Shown here: piece by piece, positions 27,075 to 35,747 of the stretch
Numbering within the stretch: the stretch's first letter is position 1
Layout of the letters: every line of letters starts with the position of its first letter
Assembly (NCBI RefSeq): GCF_009807095.1
Contig: NZ_WUCC01000009.1
Span: 117,011-181,010, forward strand
Length of the DNA: 64,000 bases
Direction: 5' to 3'
Source: Rathayibacter sp. VKM Ac-2754
GTDB lineage: Bacteria; Actinomycetota; Actinomycetes; Actinomycetales; Microbacteriaceae
Program-made: the position numbers and the translations under genes
The notes under the pieces: model-generated
What the model saw: the letters and a program-made list of their open reading frames with translations, nothing else
Databases searched by the model: none
What the model was told of the DNA's origin: nothing

Positions 27075-28640
27075 TCACTGCCGACCGACCGCCAGCGCCT
27101 CCTCCTCGACGTCGAGGAACGCCAGCGCACTGACCACCGCCGGCTCCTGGTAGCGCCCCTCCGCGCGGGCCTTGAGCACCGCCTCCCGCTCGGCCTCGAT
27201 CATCACGCGGCGCAGCCGGTTGTACGAGCGGGTGAGCGGCTCGCCGTCGGCCGGAGGGTTCTCGAGTGCGTCGGCGAGGAACGTCGCGTTCCGCCGCAGC
27301 CGGTCCAGCACCCGCTCCTCGACTCCGTCCTGCGGCTCCTGGTCGAGTCGCGCGAGGCCGGCGGTCTGCGCCTCGGCGAGCAGCATCTGCTTCTCGACGT
27401 GCTCCTGCATCTCGTTCGGAGGCGGCAGCTCGAGCGCGCGGACGAGGCGCGGCAGGGCGAGCCCCTCCACGAGCGTGCCGGCCACGACCACGAAGGCGAG
27501 GAACTGGAGGAACGCCCGCTGCGGAGTCTCCTCGGGCAGCAGGAAGGCCGCGGCCAGCGTCACCACTCCGCGGATCCCCGCGAACGAGACCCCGATCGCG
27601 GTCGGCCAGGTCCAGCCGCGCTGCTGGAGCCGCCGCGGTCCGTGCCGGAACAGCATCGTCGTCATGCACATCCACAGCACGCGACTGCCGATGAGCGCCG
27701 CGAGGATCGCCGCACTGATGCCCACCGTCTCCCCGACCCCGATGCCCGAGTCGGCGGTCGCACCGACGACGGAGGAGAGGCTCAGCCCGATGAACAGGAA
27801 CACCGCGTTCTCGAGCAGGAACTGGATCGTGCGCCAGTTCAGCGACTCCGCGATGCGCGCCTGCGCGGACTGGATCACCGGCGAGCGGAAGCCGAGGAAG
27901 AGCCCGGCGACGACCACCGCGAGCACTCCGGAGCCGTGCAGCAGCTGCGCCGGGATGAAGGCGACGTAGGGCGTCACCAGCGAGAGGCTCGTGTCGAGCA
28001 CCGACGACTGCACCTGCTTGCGGATGAATCCGAGCACGACGGCGATGACGACGCCCACTCCCGCGCCGACCACGACGGCCAGCACGAAGTCGAGCGCGAT
28101 GCCGCCGGGCGTCACCGTGCTCACGATCGCGAGCAGGGAGGCGTTCAGCGCGACCAGCGCCGTCGCGTCGTTGAGCAGGCTCTCGCCCTCGAGCACCGTG
28201 AGCATGCGCCGAGGGAGGCGGAGCCGCCCCGCGATCGCCGTCACCGCCACCGCGTCGGTCGGCGCCACGATCGCCCCGAACGCGAGGGCGGCGGCGATCG
28301 AGATCGCCGGGACGACGGCCCACGCCACCGCACCGACGACCAGCACCGTGAAGACCACGAGCCCCACCGAGAGCAGCAGGATGCTGTCGCCGCGGGCCCG
28401 GACGTCGAGCACGGAGGTGCGGATGGCCGCCGCGTAGAGCAGCGGCGGCAGGATCCCGTAGAGGACCACGTCGGGCTCGACCACCACCTCGGGGATCCCG
28501 GGCACGAACGAGATCAGCGCCCCCACGAGCACTAACGCGACCGGAGCCGACCAGCCCGCCCGCCCCGAGAGGCCCGTCACGATCACGGTGACGACGACGA
28601 ACGAGACGATCCAGATGATCGCGACGACCGGTTCCTCCAC
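27075..28640 (-). CDS. CPA1-family Na+/H+ antiporter
   Basis: 521-aa membrane antiporter with about 12 helices, then a hydrophilic C-terminal tail of about 100 residues rich in Arg/Glu. Family marks are FGAIVAPTDAVAVTAIAGRL (transport-site Asp), VLEGESLLNDATALV and FAGIRGVVTLAAAFLLP. It would exchange protons for sodium or potassium to control cytoplasmic pH. The GTG start follows AAGGGGAG by 6 nt and gives the expected N-terminal helix. It lies next to, but is separately transcribed from, the kinase operon. Confidence 0.92.
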   Translation of the reverse strand: MEEPVVAIIWIVSFVVVTVIVTGLSGRAGWSAPVALVLVGALISFVPGIPEVVVEPDVVLYGILPPLLYAAAIRTSVLDVRARGDSILLLSVGLVVFTVLVVGAVAWAVVPAISIAAALAFGAIVAPTDAVAVTAIAGRLRLPRRMLTVLEGESLLNDATALVALNASLLAIVSTVTPGGIALDFVLAVVVGAGVGVVIAVVLGFIRKQVQSSVLDTSLSLVTPYVAFIPAQLLHGSGVLAVVVAGLFLGFRSPVIQSAQARIAESLNWRTIQFLLENAVFLFIGLSLSSVVGATADSGIGVGETVGISAAILAALIGSRVLWMCMTTMLFRHGPRRLQQRGWTWPTAIGVSFAGIRGVVTLAAAFLLPEETPQRAFLQFLAFVVVAGTLVEGLALPRLVRALELPPPNEMQEHVEKQMLLAEAQTAGLARLDQEPQDGVEERVLDRLRRNATFLADALENPPADGEPLTRSYNRLRRVMIEAEREAVLKARAEGRYQEPAVVSALAFLDVEEEALAVGRQ

Positions 28641-28717
28641 GGCGGCTCCCCTTCTCCGGCGCACCGCGCGCCTCCGGGGACCATTCTGGCGGCGCGGCGG
28701 TGCCCGGCGGCGAGGCG

Positions 28718-29713
28718 CTAGGCGCGGGACTCGTGCACGTCGCGCGCCTTCGTCACGCGGGCGGAGTCGACGGGGTTCATGCCGAGGACGATCTTGCCGC
28801 GGGAGTGCCGCTTCTCGAGGTCGTCGAACGCGTCCTGGATGTGGTCGAACGGGTAGAAGCCCGAGACCAGCACCCGCAGCTTCTGCGCCCCGACCAGCGT
28901 CACCAGCTCGCCGAGGATCTCGGTGTCGCGTCGCGCCGTCTCGGGGTCGGGCCAGACGGCCCGCAGCTCGATCTCCTTGCGGTCGTCGCTGGAGTGGAAG
29001 CGGCCGGGCTCGATGCCGAGCTCCTGCGCGAGCGCGGCGTTGTCGCCGCCGAAGTTGTCGAGGAACGCGGTCACGCCGTTCGGAGCCGCGGCTCGGATTC
29101 GGTCGGCGATCCCGTCGCCGTAGACGATGGGCTTCACGCCGATCTGGCGGAGGTAGTCGAAGTTGCGCTCGCCGCACGTGCCGAGCACCGTCGCTCCGCG
29201 GAGCTTCGCGAGCTGGATCTCGAGGCTGCCGACTCCGCCGGCCGCGGCCGACACCACGACGGTGTCGCCCTCGCGCACGCGGACCGCCTCGAGAGCGCGC
29301 CAGGCGGTGACCCCCGCGAGGAAGAGGGCGCCGCCCACCTCCCAGCTGACCGAGGCCGGCTTCGCGACCAGGTTCTCGCGGGGCACGACGACGTGGGTCG
29401 CGTGCGAGCCGACGAGCGCGTGGCCCACCACCTCGCTGCGCAGCTTCAGATCGGTGACGCCATCGCCGAGCGCGACGACCGTGCCGGCCAGGTCGGTGCC
29501 CTGCCGCATGGGGAAGACAGCGGAGTGGTCGGAGTCGAACATCCCCTGCCGGATGAACGCCTCCATGTGGTTCACCCCCGCCGAGAGGACCTCGACGAGC
29601 ACCTCGCCCGCCCCGGGCTTCGGCCTCTCGACCTCCGCGATCTCGAGGACGTCAGCCCCTCCGAAGCGGGAGTACTGGACGACACGGCTGGAATCGGGAC
29701 GCAGACGGCTCAT
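28718..29713 (-). CDS. NADP-dependent MDR oxidoreductase (quinone reductase type)
   Basis: 331-aa medium-chain dehydrogenase/reductase. The GroES-like N-terminal part contains GAGEVLVEVLSAGVNHMEAF and the nucleotide-binding motif AAAGGVGSLEIQLAKLRG. Structural- and catalytic-zinc Cys residues are absent, so it belongs with the zinc-independent quinone oxidoreductases. The exact substrate is unknown. The ATG at 29713 begins MSRLRPDSSRVVQY and follows AGAGGA; an ATG six codons upstream is less likely. Confidence 0.87.
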   Translation of the reverse strand: MSRLRPDSSRVVQYSRFGGADVLEIAEVERPKPGAGEVLVEVLSAGVNHMEAFIRQGMFDSDHSAVFPMRQGTDLAGTVVALGDGVTDLKLRSEVVGHALVGSHATHVVVPRENLVAKPASVSWEVGGALFLAGVTAWRALEAVRVREGDTVVVSAAAGGVGSLEIQLAKLRGATVLGTCGERNFDYLRQIGVKPIVYGDGIADRIRAAAPNGVTAFLDNFGGDNAALAQELGIEPGRFHSSDDRKEIELRAVWPDPETARRDTEILGELVTLVGAQKLRVLVSGFYPFDHIQDAFDDLEKRHSRGKIVLGMNPVDSARVTKARDVHESRA

Positions 29714-29869
29714 GCCCCATCCTCTGCCCATCCCCCCGCAAAAGAGTTACCCCCGAATGGGGACGTGCACTTCTGATCCTTCCGAAGAGCGGCCCCCGAC
29801 CCCACCCGCGTCAGCAGAGGGGCCTCCCGCATCGGGACACTTCCTCCGAAGAATCGGCCCCTCCTCCCC

Positions 29870-29996
29870 TGCTGGTCGAGTAGCCGCCGCAGGCGGCGTA
29901 TCGAGACCCACCGGCTTCAGCGGATCGAGCTTCTGCCCCGCCCTTCTGACGGACAGGGATCTCGATACGCCCGCTGCGCGCGCTACTCGATCAGCA
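29870..29996. repeat. interspersed palindromic repeat, full copy (R3)
   Basis: Same design as the copy at 23821: outer arms TGCTGGTCGAGTAG and CTACTCGATCAGCA, with GTATCGAGA and TCTCGATAC facing inward and about 60 bp of less conserved centre. It occupies part of the 419-bp gap 29714-30132, which holds no gene. Confidence 0.9.
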
Positions 29997-30012
29997 AGGG
30001 GGAGAGAACCAG

Positions 30013-30038
30013 CCCCCTCCCCCCTCCCCCCTCCCCCC
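30013..30038 (-). other. potential G-quadruplex tract
   Basis: Four C-runs of 5, 6, 6 and 6 separated by single T residues give four G-runs with one-base loops on the minus strand, an ideal quadruplex pattern. It follows the subtilase terminator hairpin in the direction of transcription. Confidence 0.7.
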
Positions 30039-30050
30039 AGGAGAGGAGCG

Positions 30051-30117
30051 GCCAAGAAAGAAGGGGAGGTGGGGGGTGTGCACACGGCACATCCCCCACC
30101 TCCCCTTCTTTCTTGGC
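30051..30117 (-). terminator. 25-bp hairpin terminator of the subtilase gene
   Basis: A perfect 25-bp inverted repeat (30051-30075 with 30093-30117) and 17-nt loop begin 15 nt after the minus-strand stop at 30133. The arm length is exceptional for the window. Confidence 0.85.
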
Positions 30118-30132
30118 TAAGAGAACACCGTC

Positions 30133-31863
30133 TCAGTTGGCGACGCGCAGCGTGACGGCTGCACTGGTCGTGAGGTTCCCGGCCTTGTCCTGGGCCTTGG
30201 CCGTCACCTGGTAGCTGCCGTTCGGGTACGAGGCGGAGCTCGCCGAGAGCGTCCACGTGCCGTTCGACTGCTTCACGCCGTTGCCGAGCTTCGTCGATCC
30301 CGCGTAGAACGCGACCGCCGTCACTCCGACGTTGTCGCTCGCGGAGGCCACCAGTCGGATGGAGCCGGTGACCGTCGTGCCCGAGGCCGGCGAGGTGATC
30401 GCGACCGTGGGCTTCTGGGTGTCGGGCGCCGTCGTCGGAGGCGTGGTGGGCGGCGTGGTCGGAGGCGCCGTGGTGGGAGGCGTCGTCGGCGGCGTGGTGG
30501 GAGGAGTGGTCGGCGGCGTCGTGGGCGGCGTGGTCGGCTCCGTCACGGTGCCGGTCGGGAGGGTGCTCACGCCGTAGCCGAAGTAGCGGCCGGCGGTCGC
30601 GCGCGTCGGGTCGCCCTGGAAGGTGCGGCCGCGGGTCGTGGCGGCCTTCGCCTGCGCGATGACCTGGGCGCGGATCTGCGTCGGGGTCTTGCCGACGCAG
30701 GATCCACCGGAGCTCAGGCAGTCGAGGACGACGCCGCTGACGGCCGCGGCCGCCATGCTCGTGCCGGACTGGATGTACGCGTACGAGCCGCCCTTCTTGG
30801 TGGTGTACGGGCACATGCCCGGAGCGGCGATGGTGTGCTTCTGGTCGGCGGCCGAGACGGCGAAGTTGCTGTTGACCGCGACGGTGTCGTCCTTGGTGGT
30901 GATCGACGCGCACGGGATCGAGGCGAGTCCGCCGGGCTTGCCGTCGTAGTTCGCGAAGTTCGTCACGGCGAGGGTCTCGTCGTAGGCGGCGGGGATCCAG
31001 CCCGCGAGGTCCTCGGAGGTGTTGCCGGCCGAGCCGACGGTGACGACGCCCTTGCTCTCGAGGTCGCAGATCGCCTGGTGGATCACGTCGCCGTTCGAGC
31101 GGCCGCAGTTGCCGTCGTCGGTGCCGTAGGTCGCGAGCGACATGTTGACGACCTTGATGTTGTACTTCGCGGCGTTGGCCGACACCCAGTCGAGGGCGCA
31201 CATCAGGGTCGCGGTGGTGCCGCGGTTGTTCGCGTCGAGCGCACGGACGGAGTAGACGGGAGCGCCGGGGGCGACGCCGACCGTTCCCGAGCCGTTGTCG
31301 AGGGCGGCCATGTAGCCCGAGACGCCGGTGCCGTGACCGTTGGCGTCGGCGGCGGTGCCGGACCCGAAGCAGTTGATCTGCTGGGCGAGGTTGTAGTCGG
31401 GGTGGGCGCTGACGCCGGAGTCGATGACCGCGACGGCCGGGCCGGAGTAGTTCGTCACTCCGTCGCCCGCGCGCACGGGAGCCTTGTCGGCCTCCGCCGT
31501 GAGCACGTGCGAGGGGATCGTCTGGGCCTGGCCCTCGACGACCTGGTCGGCCGAGGCGACGCCGAGGATCCGCGAGTCGGCCTCGAGGAGCGCCTTCTGG
31601 CGATCGGTGAGGGTCGCGGTGAATCCGGCGACGCCTCCGTCGTACTGGATCTCGTCGGCGATGCCGAGAGCCGAGACGAGCTGCTGCGAGACCGACTTGG
31701 AGTCGACGGTGACGAGGTAGCGGCCGGAGGCGGCCTGGGCGGGGGCGGAGCCGGCGAGGGCGAGGCCGCCGACCACGGCGAGCGCCGTCGCGAGGCCCGC
31801 GGCTCGGCGGAGCAGGGATCGGGCCGGCGGCGCGGAGGCCGGAGCGGTGCGAAGGGAGGACAC
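30133..31863 (-). CDS. secreted subtilisin-like serine protease (S8)
   Basis: 576-aa exported protease. A signal peptide follows an RSLLRRAAG basic stretch, with the cut near APAQAA. An I9-like propeptide then starts ASGRYLVTVDSKSVSQQLV. The catalytic triad is Asp in AVIDSGVSAHPD, His in ANGHGTGVSG and Ser in SGTSMAAAAVSG, with the oxyanion Asn in VGSAGNTSED. A Thr/Pro linker of TTPP repeats (encoded near 30430-30545) joins a C-terminal bacterial Ig-like domain (PTVAITSPASGTTVTGSIRL). GTG at 31863 is the best-placed start for the signal peptide, although its ribosome-binding site is weak and a start further upstream cannot be excluded. Confidence 0.86.
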   Translation of the reverse strand: MSSLRTAPASAPPARSLLRRAAGLATALAVVGGLALAGSAPAQAASGRYLVTVDSKSVSQQLVSALGIADEIQYDGGVAGFTATLTDRQKALLEADSRILGVASADQVVEGQAQTIPSHVLTAEADKAPVRAGDGVTNYSGPAVAVIDSGVSAHPDYNLAQQINCFGSGTAADANGHGTGVSGYMAALDNGSGTVGVAPGAPVYSVRALDANNRGTTATLMCALDWVSANAAKYNIKVVNMSLATYGTDDGNCGRSNGDVIHQAICDLESKGVVTVGSAGNTSEDLAGWIPAAYDETLAVTNFANYDGKPGGLASIPCASITTKDDTVAVNSNFAVSAADQKHTIAAPGMCPYTTKKGGSYAYIQSGTSMAAAAVSGVVLDCLSSGGSCVGKTPTQIRAQVIAQAKAATTRGRTFQGDPTRATAGRYFGYGVSTLPTGTVTEPTTPPTTPPTTPPTTPPTTPPTTAPPTTPPTTPPTTAPDTQKPTVAITSPASGTTVTGSIRLVASASDNVGVTAVAFYAGSTKLGNGVKQSNGTWTLSASSASYPNGSYQVTAKAQDKAGNLTTSAAVTLRVAN

Positions 31864-32268
31864 GGGTTCCGTCGATTCTGTCGGCGTCTCGGCCGACGGT
31901 TCGGTGGTGGAGTGCGAGGAATCGAGGGCGCACGGACAGGGCGCCCGCGCCGCTGCTGCGGGACTCGGGTAGGCGCCGGGAGGCGGCGTGGAGTGCGGGT
32001 CTCTCCGTGCGGTGACGGCCTGAACCGCGCCCGCTCCCCCCGTCGGAGTGACTCGCTCTCGACTCCAACAGACTTCGGGTGATTTCACAGCATCTGGGGT
32101 GGCCCCAGTACGGGGGTCATTTGCCCCCCTGTCCCACAAATGATGACCCTTCCGCGCGACCCGGTCGACCCGCCCGCGAAACCCCCGGTCACAGCGCGGG
32201 TTCAGCCGCCGTTCGCCCCGCGTCCACGCGGCTTGACTCCCCCTTTGCGCGGAGTAGTGTCGTCGCTC
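31864..32268. other. divergent intergenic region, no gene seen
   Basis: The 405-bp gap is between the subtilase (minus) and the KimA-like gene (plus). It contains TTGACT (32233-32238), a 16-bp spacer and TAGTGT (32255-32260), a promoter for the plus gene. An inverted repeat CATTTG/CAAATG (32118-32123 and 32137-32142) could be a regulator site. Both strands read open here, but composition and lack of starts give no reason to call a gene. Confidence 0.6.
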
Positions 32269-34410
32269 GTGACACACGAGGCGCCGCCGTCCGACGCGGA
32301 GGAATTACCCACCGACCCGAACGAGCTCCGCACCGCGAAGCACTTCTTCATCGGCGAGCCGCTGCCCAGCGACAAGCTCGAGGGGCAGCTGCTGCCCAAG
32401 CGCCTCGCGCTCCCCATCTTCGCCAGCGACCCGCTCTCCTCCGTGGCCTACGCGCCGCAGGAGCTGCTGATGATCCTGATGCTCGGCGGCCTCTCCTTCC
32501 TCACCTTCGCCCCGTGGGTCGCGGCCTGCGTGGTCGTCCTGCTCGTCGTGGTCGTCCTGAGCTACCGGCAGCTCATCAAGGCCTACCCCTCGGGAGGCGG
32601 CGACTACGAGGTCGCCCGCACCAACATCGGCGAGACGGCCGGCCTCACGGTCGCCGCGGCGCTCCTCGTCGACTACGTCCTCACGGTGGCGGTCTCGGTC
32701 GCCTCGGGAGTGGACAACATCATCTCGGCCGTGCCCGAGCTCGCGCCGCTGCGAGTCGAGCTCGCGATCCTGTTCGTGGTGCTCCTGGCGGCCGTCAACC
32801 TCCGCGGCGTCTCGGAGTCGAGCAAGGCCTTCGCCGTCCCCACCTACCTCTTCGTCGCGAGCGTCTTCGTGATGGTCGTCGTCGGACTCGCCCGCACCGC
32901 CTTCGGCGACACCCCGGTCGCCGAGTCGGCCGGCTTCACCGTCGAGGGCGAGCAGCTGACGCAGGCCGCGGTCGTCCTCCTCCTCCTGCGCTCCTTCGCG
33001 AGCGGGTGCGCCGCGCTGACCGGAGTCGAGGCCATCTCGAACGGCGTCCCCGCGTTCCGCGTGCCCAAGGTCAAGAACGCGCAGCGCACCCTCGTCGCGA
33101 TGGGCACGATCGCGATCACCCTCTTCGTCGGGCTCACCGCGCTGGCACTGCTCTCGGACGTGCACTACGCAGAGCGCGCCTGCGACCTGGTCGGCTTCGC
33201 GAACTGCGAGACGACTCCCCAGCGCTCGGTGATCGCGCAGGTCGCCGCCGCCACCTTCGGCAACAACACGATCCTCTTCTTCGTGATCCAGGCCGCGACC
33301 GCCGCGGTGCTGCTGCTGGCCGCCAACACGGCGTTCAACGGCTTCCCGCTGCTCGGCTCCGTCCTCGCCCGCGACGGCTACGCGCCCAAGTCGCTGAACA
33401 CCCGCGGCGACCGCCTGATCTACTCCAACGGAGTGATCATCCTGGCGCTGGTCGCCGCCATCATCCTGCTCGTCTACCAGGCCTCGCTGACGAGCCTGGT
33501 GCAGCTGTACATCATCGGCGTCTTCGTCTCGTTCACCCTCGGCCAGTCGGGGATGGTGAAGCACTGGATCCGGATGATCAGGAACGGCGAGGGCTCGCGC
33601 ACCGTCTACACCAGCCTCGGCATCAACCTGTTCGGCGCCACCCTCACCTTCGCGGTGCTCGTCGTCGTCACGATCACCAAGTTCACCCACGGCGCCTGGC
33701 TCGTCTACCTCGTGATGCCGATCCTCGGCTTCCTGATGGCGGGCGTGTACCGCTACTACCGCGACGTCGAGAAGGAGATCGAGGTCGACCCGACCACGAC
33801 CTTCGGCGCCAACGGCGACCACGCGATCGTGCTCGTCGGCCGGATGAACAAGCCGACCCTGAAGGCGCTCGACTACGCGATCGCCGCGCGGCACGAGAGC
33901 CTCGAGGCGATCCACTCCTCCATCGACGACGCGCAGACCGCGCAGCTCAAGGCCGACTGGGCGAGCATGGACATCGAGGTGCCGCTGCGCTGCATCGCCT
34001 CGCCCTACCGCGACATCTCCTACCCGCTGATCAAGTACATCAAGGCGCACCGCCTCGAGCACGGGTCCGAGATAATCACCGTCTACATGCCGCAGTACAT
34101 CGTCGGGCACTGGTGGGAGACGCCGCTGCACAACCACAAGTCGCGCCGCATCCGGCAGAAGCTCCTGCTCGTGCACGGCGTGACCGTGGCGCTGGTGCCG
34201 TGGCTGCTCGACTCCTCCGAGGTGATCTACGGGCGCCGGTCGCGCCCCATCCCCGGTCAGGCCCGCCGCGGCGAGCCGGTCCGCCCGGTCACGCGCCGCC
34301 CGATCCCGCCCGCCTCGGTGCTGCCGAAGGGCGCCGCCGGCGAGGGCGCGCCGCGGCGGCCGCAGGAGCGACCCTCCGCCGCCGCGCGCAACCGCGCCAA
34401 GCGCCGCTGA
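32269..34410 (+). CDS. KimA-like potassium transporter (APC superfamily)
   Basis: 713-aa membrane protein. After a hydrophilic N-terminus comes the KimA-type signature PLPSDKLEGQLLPKRLALPI, then SDPLSSVAYAPQELL and SYRQLIKAYPSGGGDYEVAR. About 12 helices are followed by a cytoplasmic domain of about 200 residues and a basic Pro/Arg-rich tail. B. subtilis KimA (YdaO) is a high-affinity potassium/proton symporter; many databases call this family only 'APC family permease'. The GTG at 32269 is 8 nt after the -10 TAGTGT, so the mRNA is probably leaderless. Substrate assignment rests on family resemblance. Confidence 0.83.
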   Translation: MTHEAPPSDAEELPTDPNELRTAKHFFIGEPLPSDKLEGQLLPKRLALPIFASDPLSSVAYAPQELLMILMLGGLSFLTFAPWVAACVVVLLVVVVLSYRQLIKAYPSGGGDYEVARTNIGETAGLTVAAALLVDYVLTVAVSVASGVDNIISAVPELAPLRVELAILFVVLLAAVNLRGVSESSKAFAVPTYLFVASVFVMVVVGLARTAFGDTPVAESAGFTVEGEQLTQAAVVLLLLRSFASGCAALTGVEAISNGVPAFRVPKVKNAQRTLVAMGTIAITLFVGLTALALLSDVHYAERACDLVGFANCETTPQRSVIAQVAAATFGNNTILFFVIQAATAAVLLLAANTAFNGFPLLGSVLARDGYAPKSLNTRGDRLIYSNGVIILALVAAIILLVYQASLTSLVQLYIIGVFVSFTLGQSGMVKHWIRMIRNGEGSRTVYTSLGINLFGATLTFAVLVVVTITKFTHGAWLVYLVMPILGFLMAGVYRYYRDVEKEIEVDPTTTFGANGDHAIVLVGRMNKPTLKALDYAIAARHESLEAIHSSIDDAQTAQLKADWASMDIEVPLRCIASPYRDISYPLIKYIKAHRLEHGSEIITVYMPQYIVGHWWETPLHNHKSRRIRQKLLLVHGVTVALVPWLLDSSEVIYGRRSRPIPGQARRGEPVRPVTRRPIPPASVLPKGAAGEGAPRRPQERPSAAARNRAKRR

Positions 34411-34446
34411 CCGGCGGCCTCCGGGAGGAGCTCCCGGGCAGAGGTA

Positions 34447-34476
34447 GAGGGCCCGCGGCTCAGCCTGCGGGCCCTC
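34447..34476 (+). terminator. hairpin terminator after the KimA-like gene
   Basis: GAGGGCCCGC (34447-34456) pairs perfectly with GCGGGCCCTC (34467-34476) across 10 nt. It is followed by GATTTCCCCTT and lies 36 nt after the stop. Confidence 0.8.
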
Positions 34477-34564
34477 GATTTCCCCTTGTGCCTTCCCCCG
34501 AAGGCGGCCCGCCCCAACGGGCCACCTCGACGGTATCGGCGGGCTATGCACCTGCGCATCCTCC

Positions 34565-35353
34565 TCACGACGGATCCGCTCCTGCTTCAGGACGAGGCAC
34601 CGGCAGGCCCGCGAGCCGCCACAGCAGCGCCACGACGACGAGCGCGACGGCGGTCCAGCTGACCACGAGGATCGCCGCGTCGACCACGTACGAGCGGTAC
34701 TCCTCCTCGAACGGGTCGAGACCGGTCCCCGCGAGCACGATCCCGGCCGGCACGATCGCCGCCGCGAGCACGGCCGTCCACGCGGCGAGCCTGGCCGGCC
34801 CTCGGCCGTCCTCCTTGATCGGATGCGGCCGCCGTGTGACGTACCAGACCGCCGCTCCGATCGCGAGGCCGAGCAGACCCAGCACCCCGCTCGCGTACTG
34901 CGCCCACTTGTAGCCGGGGAACGGGCCGAACTGCTGCTGCAGGAAGGGCGCCGCCGCGACGAACGGCCCGCCCAGGTGGGTGAAGCCGTCCCAGAGCACG
35001 TGGCTGGCCGATCCGATCACCAGGCCCGCCGCCGCGAGCAGCAGCGTCACGGTCCACGCGCGGGCGCCCCGCGGTCGCCGCGGGGGCGGGCGGAGGCGGA
35101 CCCGCACGATCCACGGGGCGAGGTCGCGCCAGGCAGGCGCGAGCAGCACGCTCCAGAGCAGGAGGCCGAGCGCGCCGAGGAGCAGATCGACCGTCACGAC
35201 GCCGAGGAGCGAGTGGGTCGACTCCCGCGCCCAGCGCACCGGCAGGTAGAGGCCGACATCGGGCACCATCGCGCCGACGGCCACCGCGGCGGCCGGGATG
35301 CGCCCGTTCGAGAACGCGAGAGCGACGACGGCGTGGCTCGGCGTGAACGGCAT
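34565..35353 (-). CDS. DUF4184-family membrane protein
   Basis: 262-aa protein with about six membrane segments. The MPFTPSHAVVALAF start and the SHVLWDGFTHLGG motif are typical of DUF4184 (often named after membrane-bound metal-dependent hydrolases because of the conserved His/Asp). Function is unknown. TACCGT on the minus strand, 5 nt before the ATG, suggests a leaderless transcript. Confidence 0.84.
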   Translation of the reverse strand: MPFTPSHAVVALAFSNGRIPAAAVAVGAMVPDVGLYLPVRWARESTHSLLGVVTVDLLLGALGLLLWSVLLAPAWRDLAPWIVRVRLRPPPRRPRGARAWTVTLLLAAAGLVIGSASHVLWDGFTHLGGPFVAAAPFLQQQFGPFPGYKWAQYASGVLGLLGLAIGAAVWYVTRRPHPIKEDGRGPARLAAWTAVLAAAIVPAGIVLAGTGLDPFEEEYRSYVVDAAILVVSWTAVALVVVALLWRLAGLPVPRPEAGADPS

Positions 35354-35390
35354 AGTGCACGGTATCCCGGTCGCCCGACGCGCGGTGCGT

Positions 35391-35639
35391 TCAGCGCCCG
35401 GGGGCGTCCGACGCGACGCCGTCGGGCTCCTCGGAGGGCGGAGGGGAGTCCGCCTCGGCCGGCTCGCCCGGTCGCCCCGCGGCGCCGATCGCGAAGAAGG
35501 TGATCCCGACCGGGAGGAACGCGATCCAGGCCGAGTTCCCGGTGAGGACGAGCACGGCGCACACCGCGAGGAACACGCCTCCGAGCACCATGAACGCGGC
35601 CTGCTGCCCCCTGGGTGCGCCCTCGTCCGATCGCGTCAT
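35391..35639 (-). CDS. small two-helix membrane protein
   Basis: 82-aa protein with two adjacent hydrophobic helices (AFMVLGGVFLAVCAVLVLTG and AWIAFLPVGITFFAIGAA) and an acidic Pro-rich cytoplasmic tail. The start is supported by minus-strand TAGCGT exactly 6 nt before the ATG. I do not recognise the family. Confidence 0.72.
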   Translation of the reverse strand: MTRSDEGAPRGQQAAFMVLGGVFLAVCAVLVLTGNSAWIAFLPVGITFFAIGAAGRPGEPAEADSPPPSEEPDGVASDAPGR

Positions 35640-35747
35640 CCTCCGACGCTACGTCGGCGATCCCTCCTCCGCGTCCGTCGCTGGTCGGAGAGCGCACGGC
35701 CCCCTTGCGGGAGGGAGCTCCGAGCGGGGCGACCGTAGAATCGCACG

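Noticed and set aside
28641..29177. In-frame upstream extension of the Na+/H+ antiporter gene
   Set aside because: The extension is Arg/Pro-rich, lies within the coding region of the MDR oxidoreductase in another frame, and the antiporter has a proper GTG and Shine-Dalgarno at 28640.
31864..32268. c-di-AMP riboswitch before the KimA-like gene
   Set aside because: No ydaO-type fold is recognisable and the predicted promoter sits only 8 nt before the start codon.
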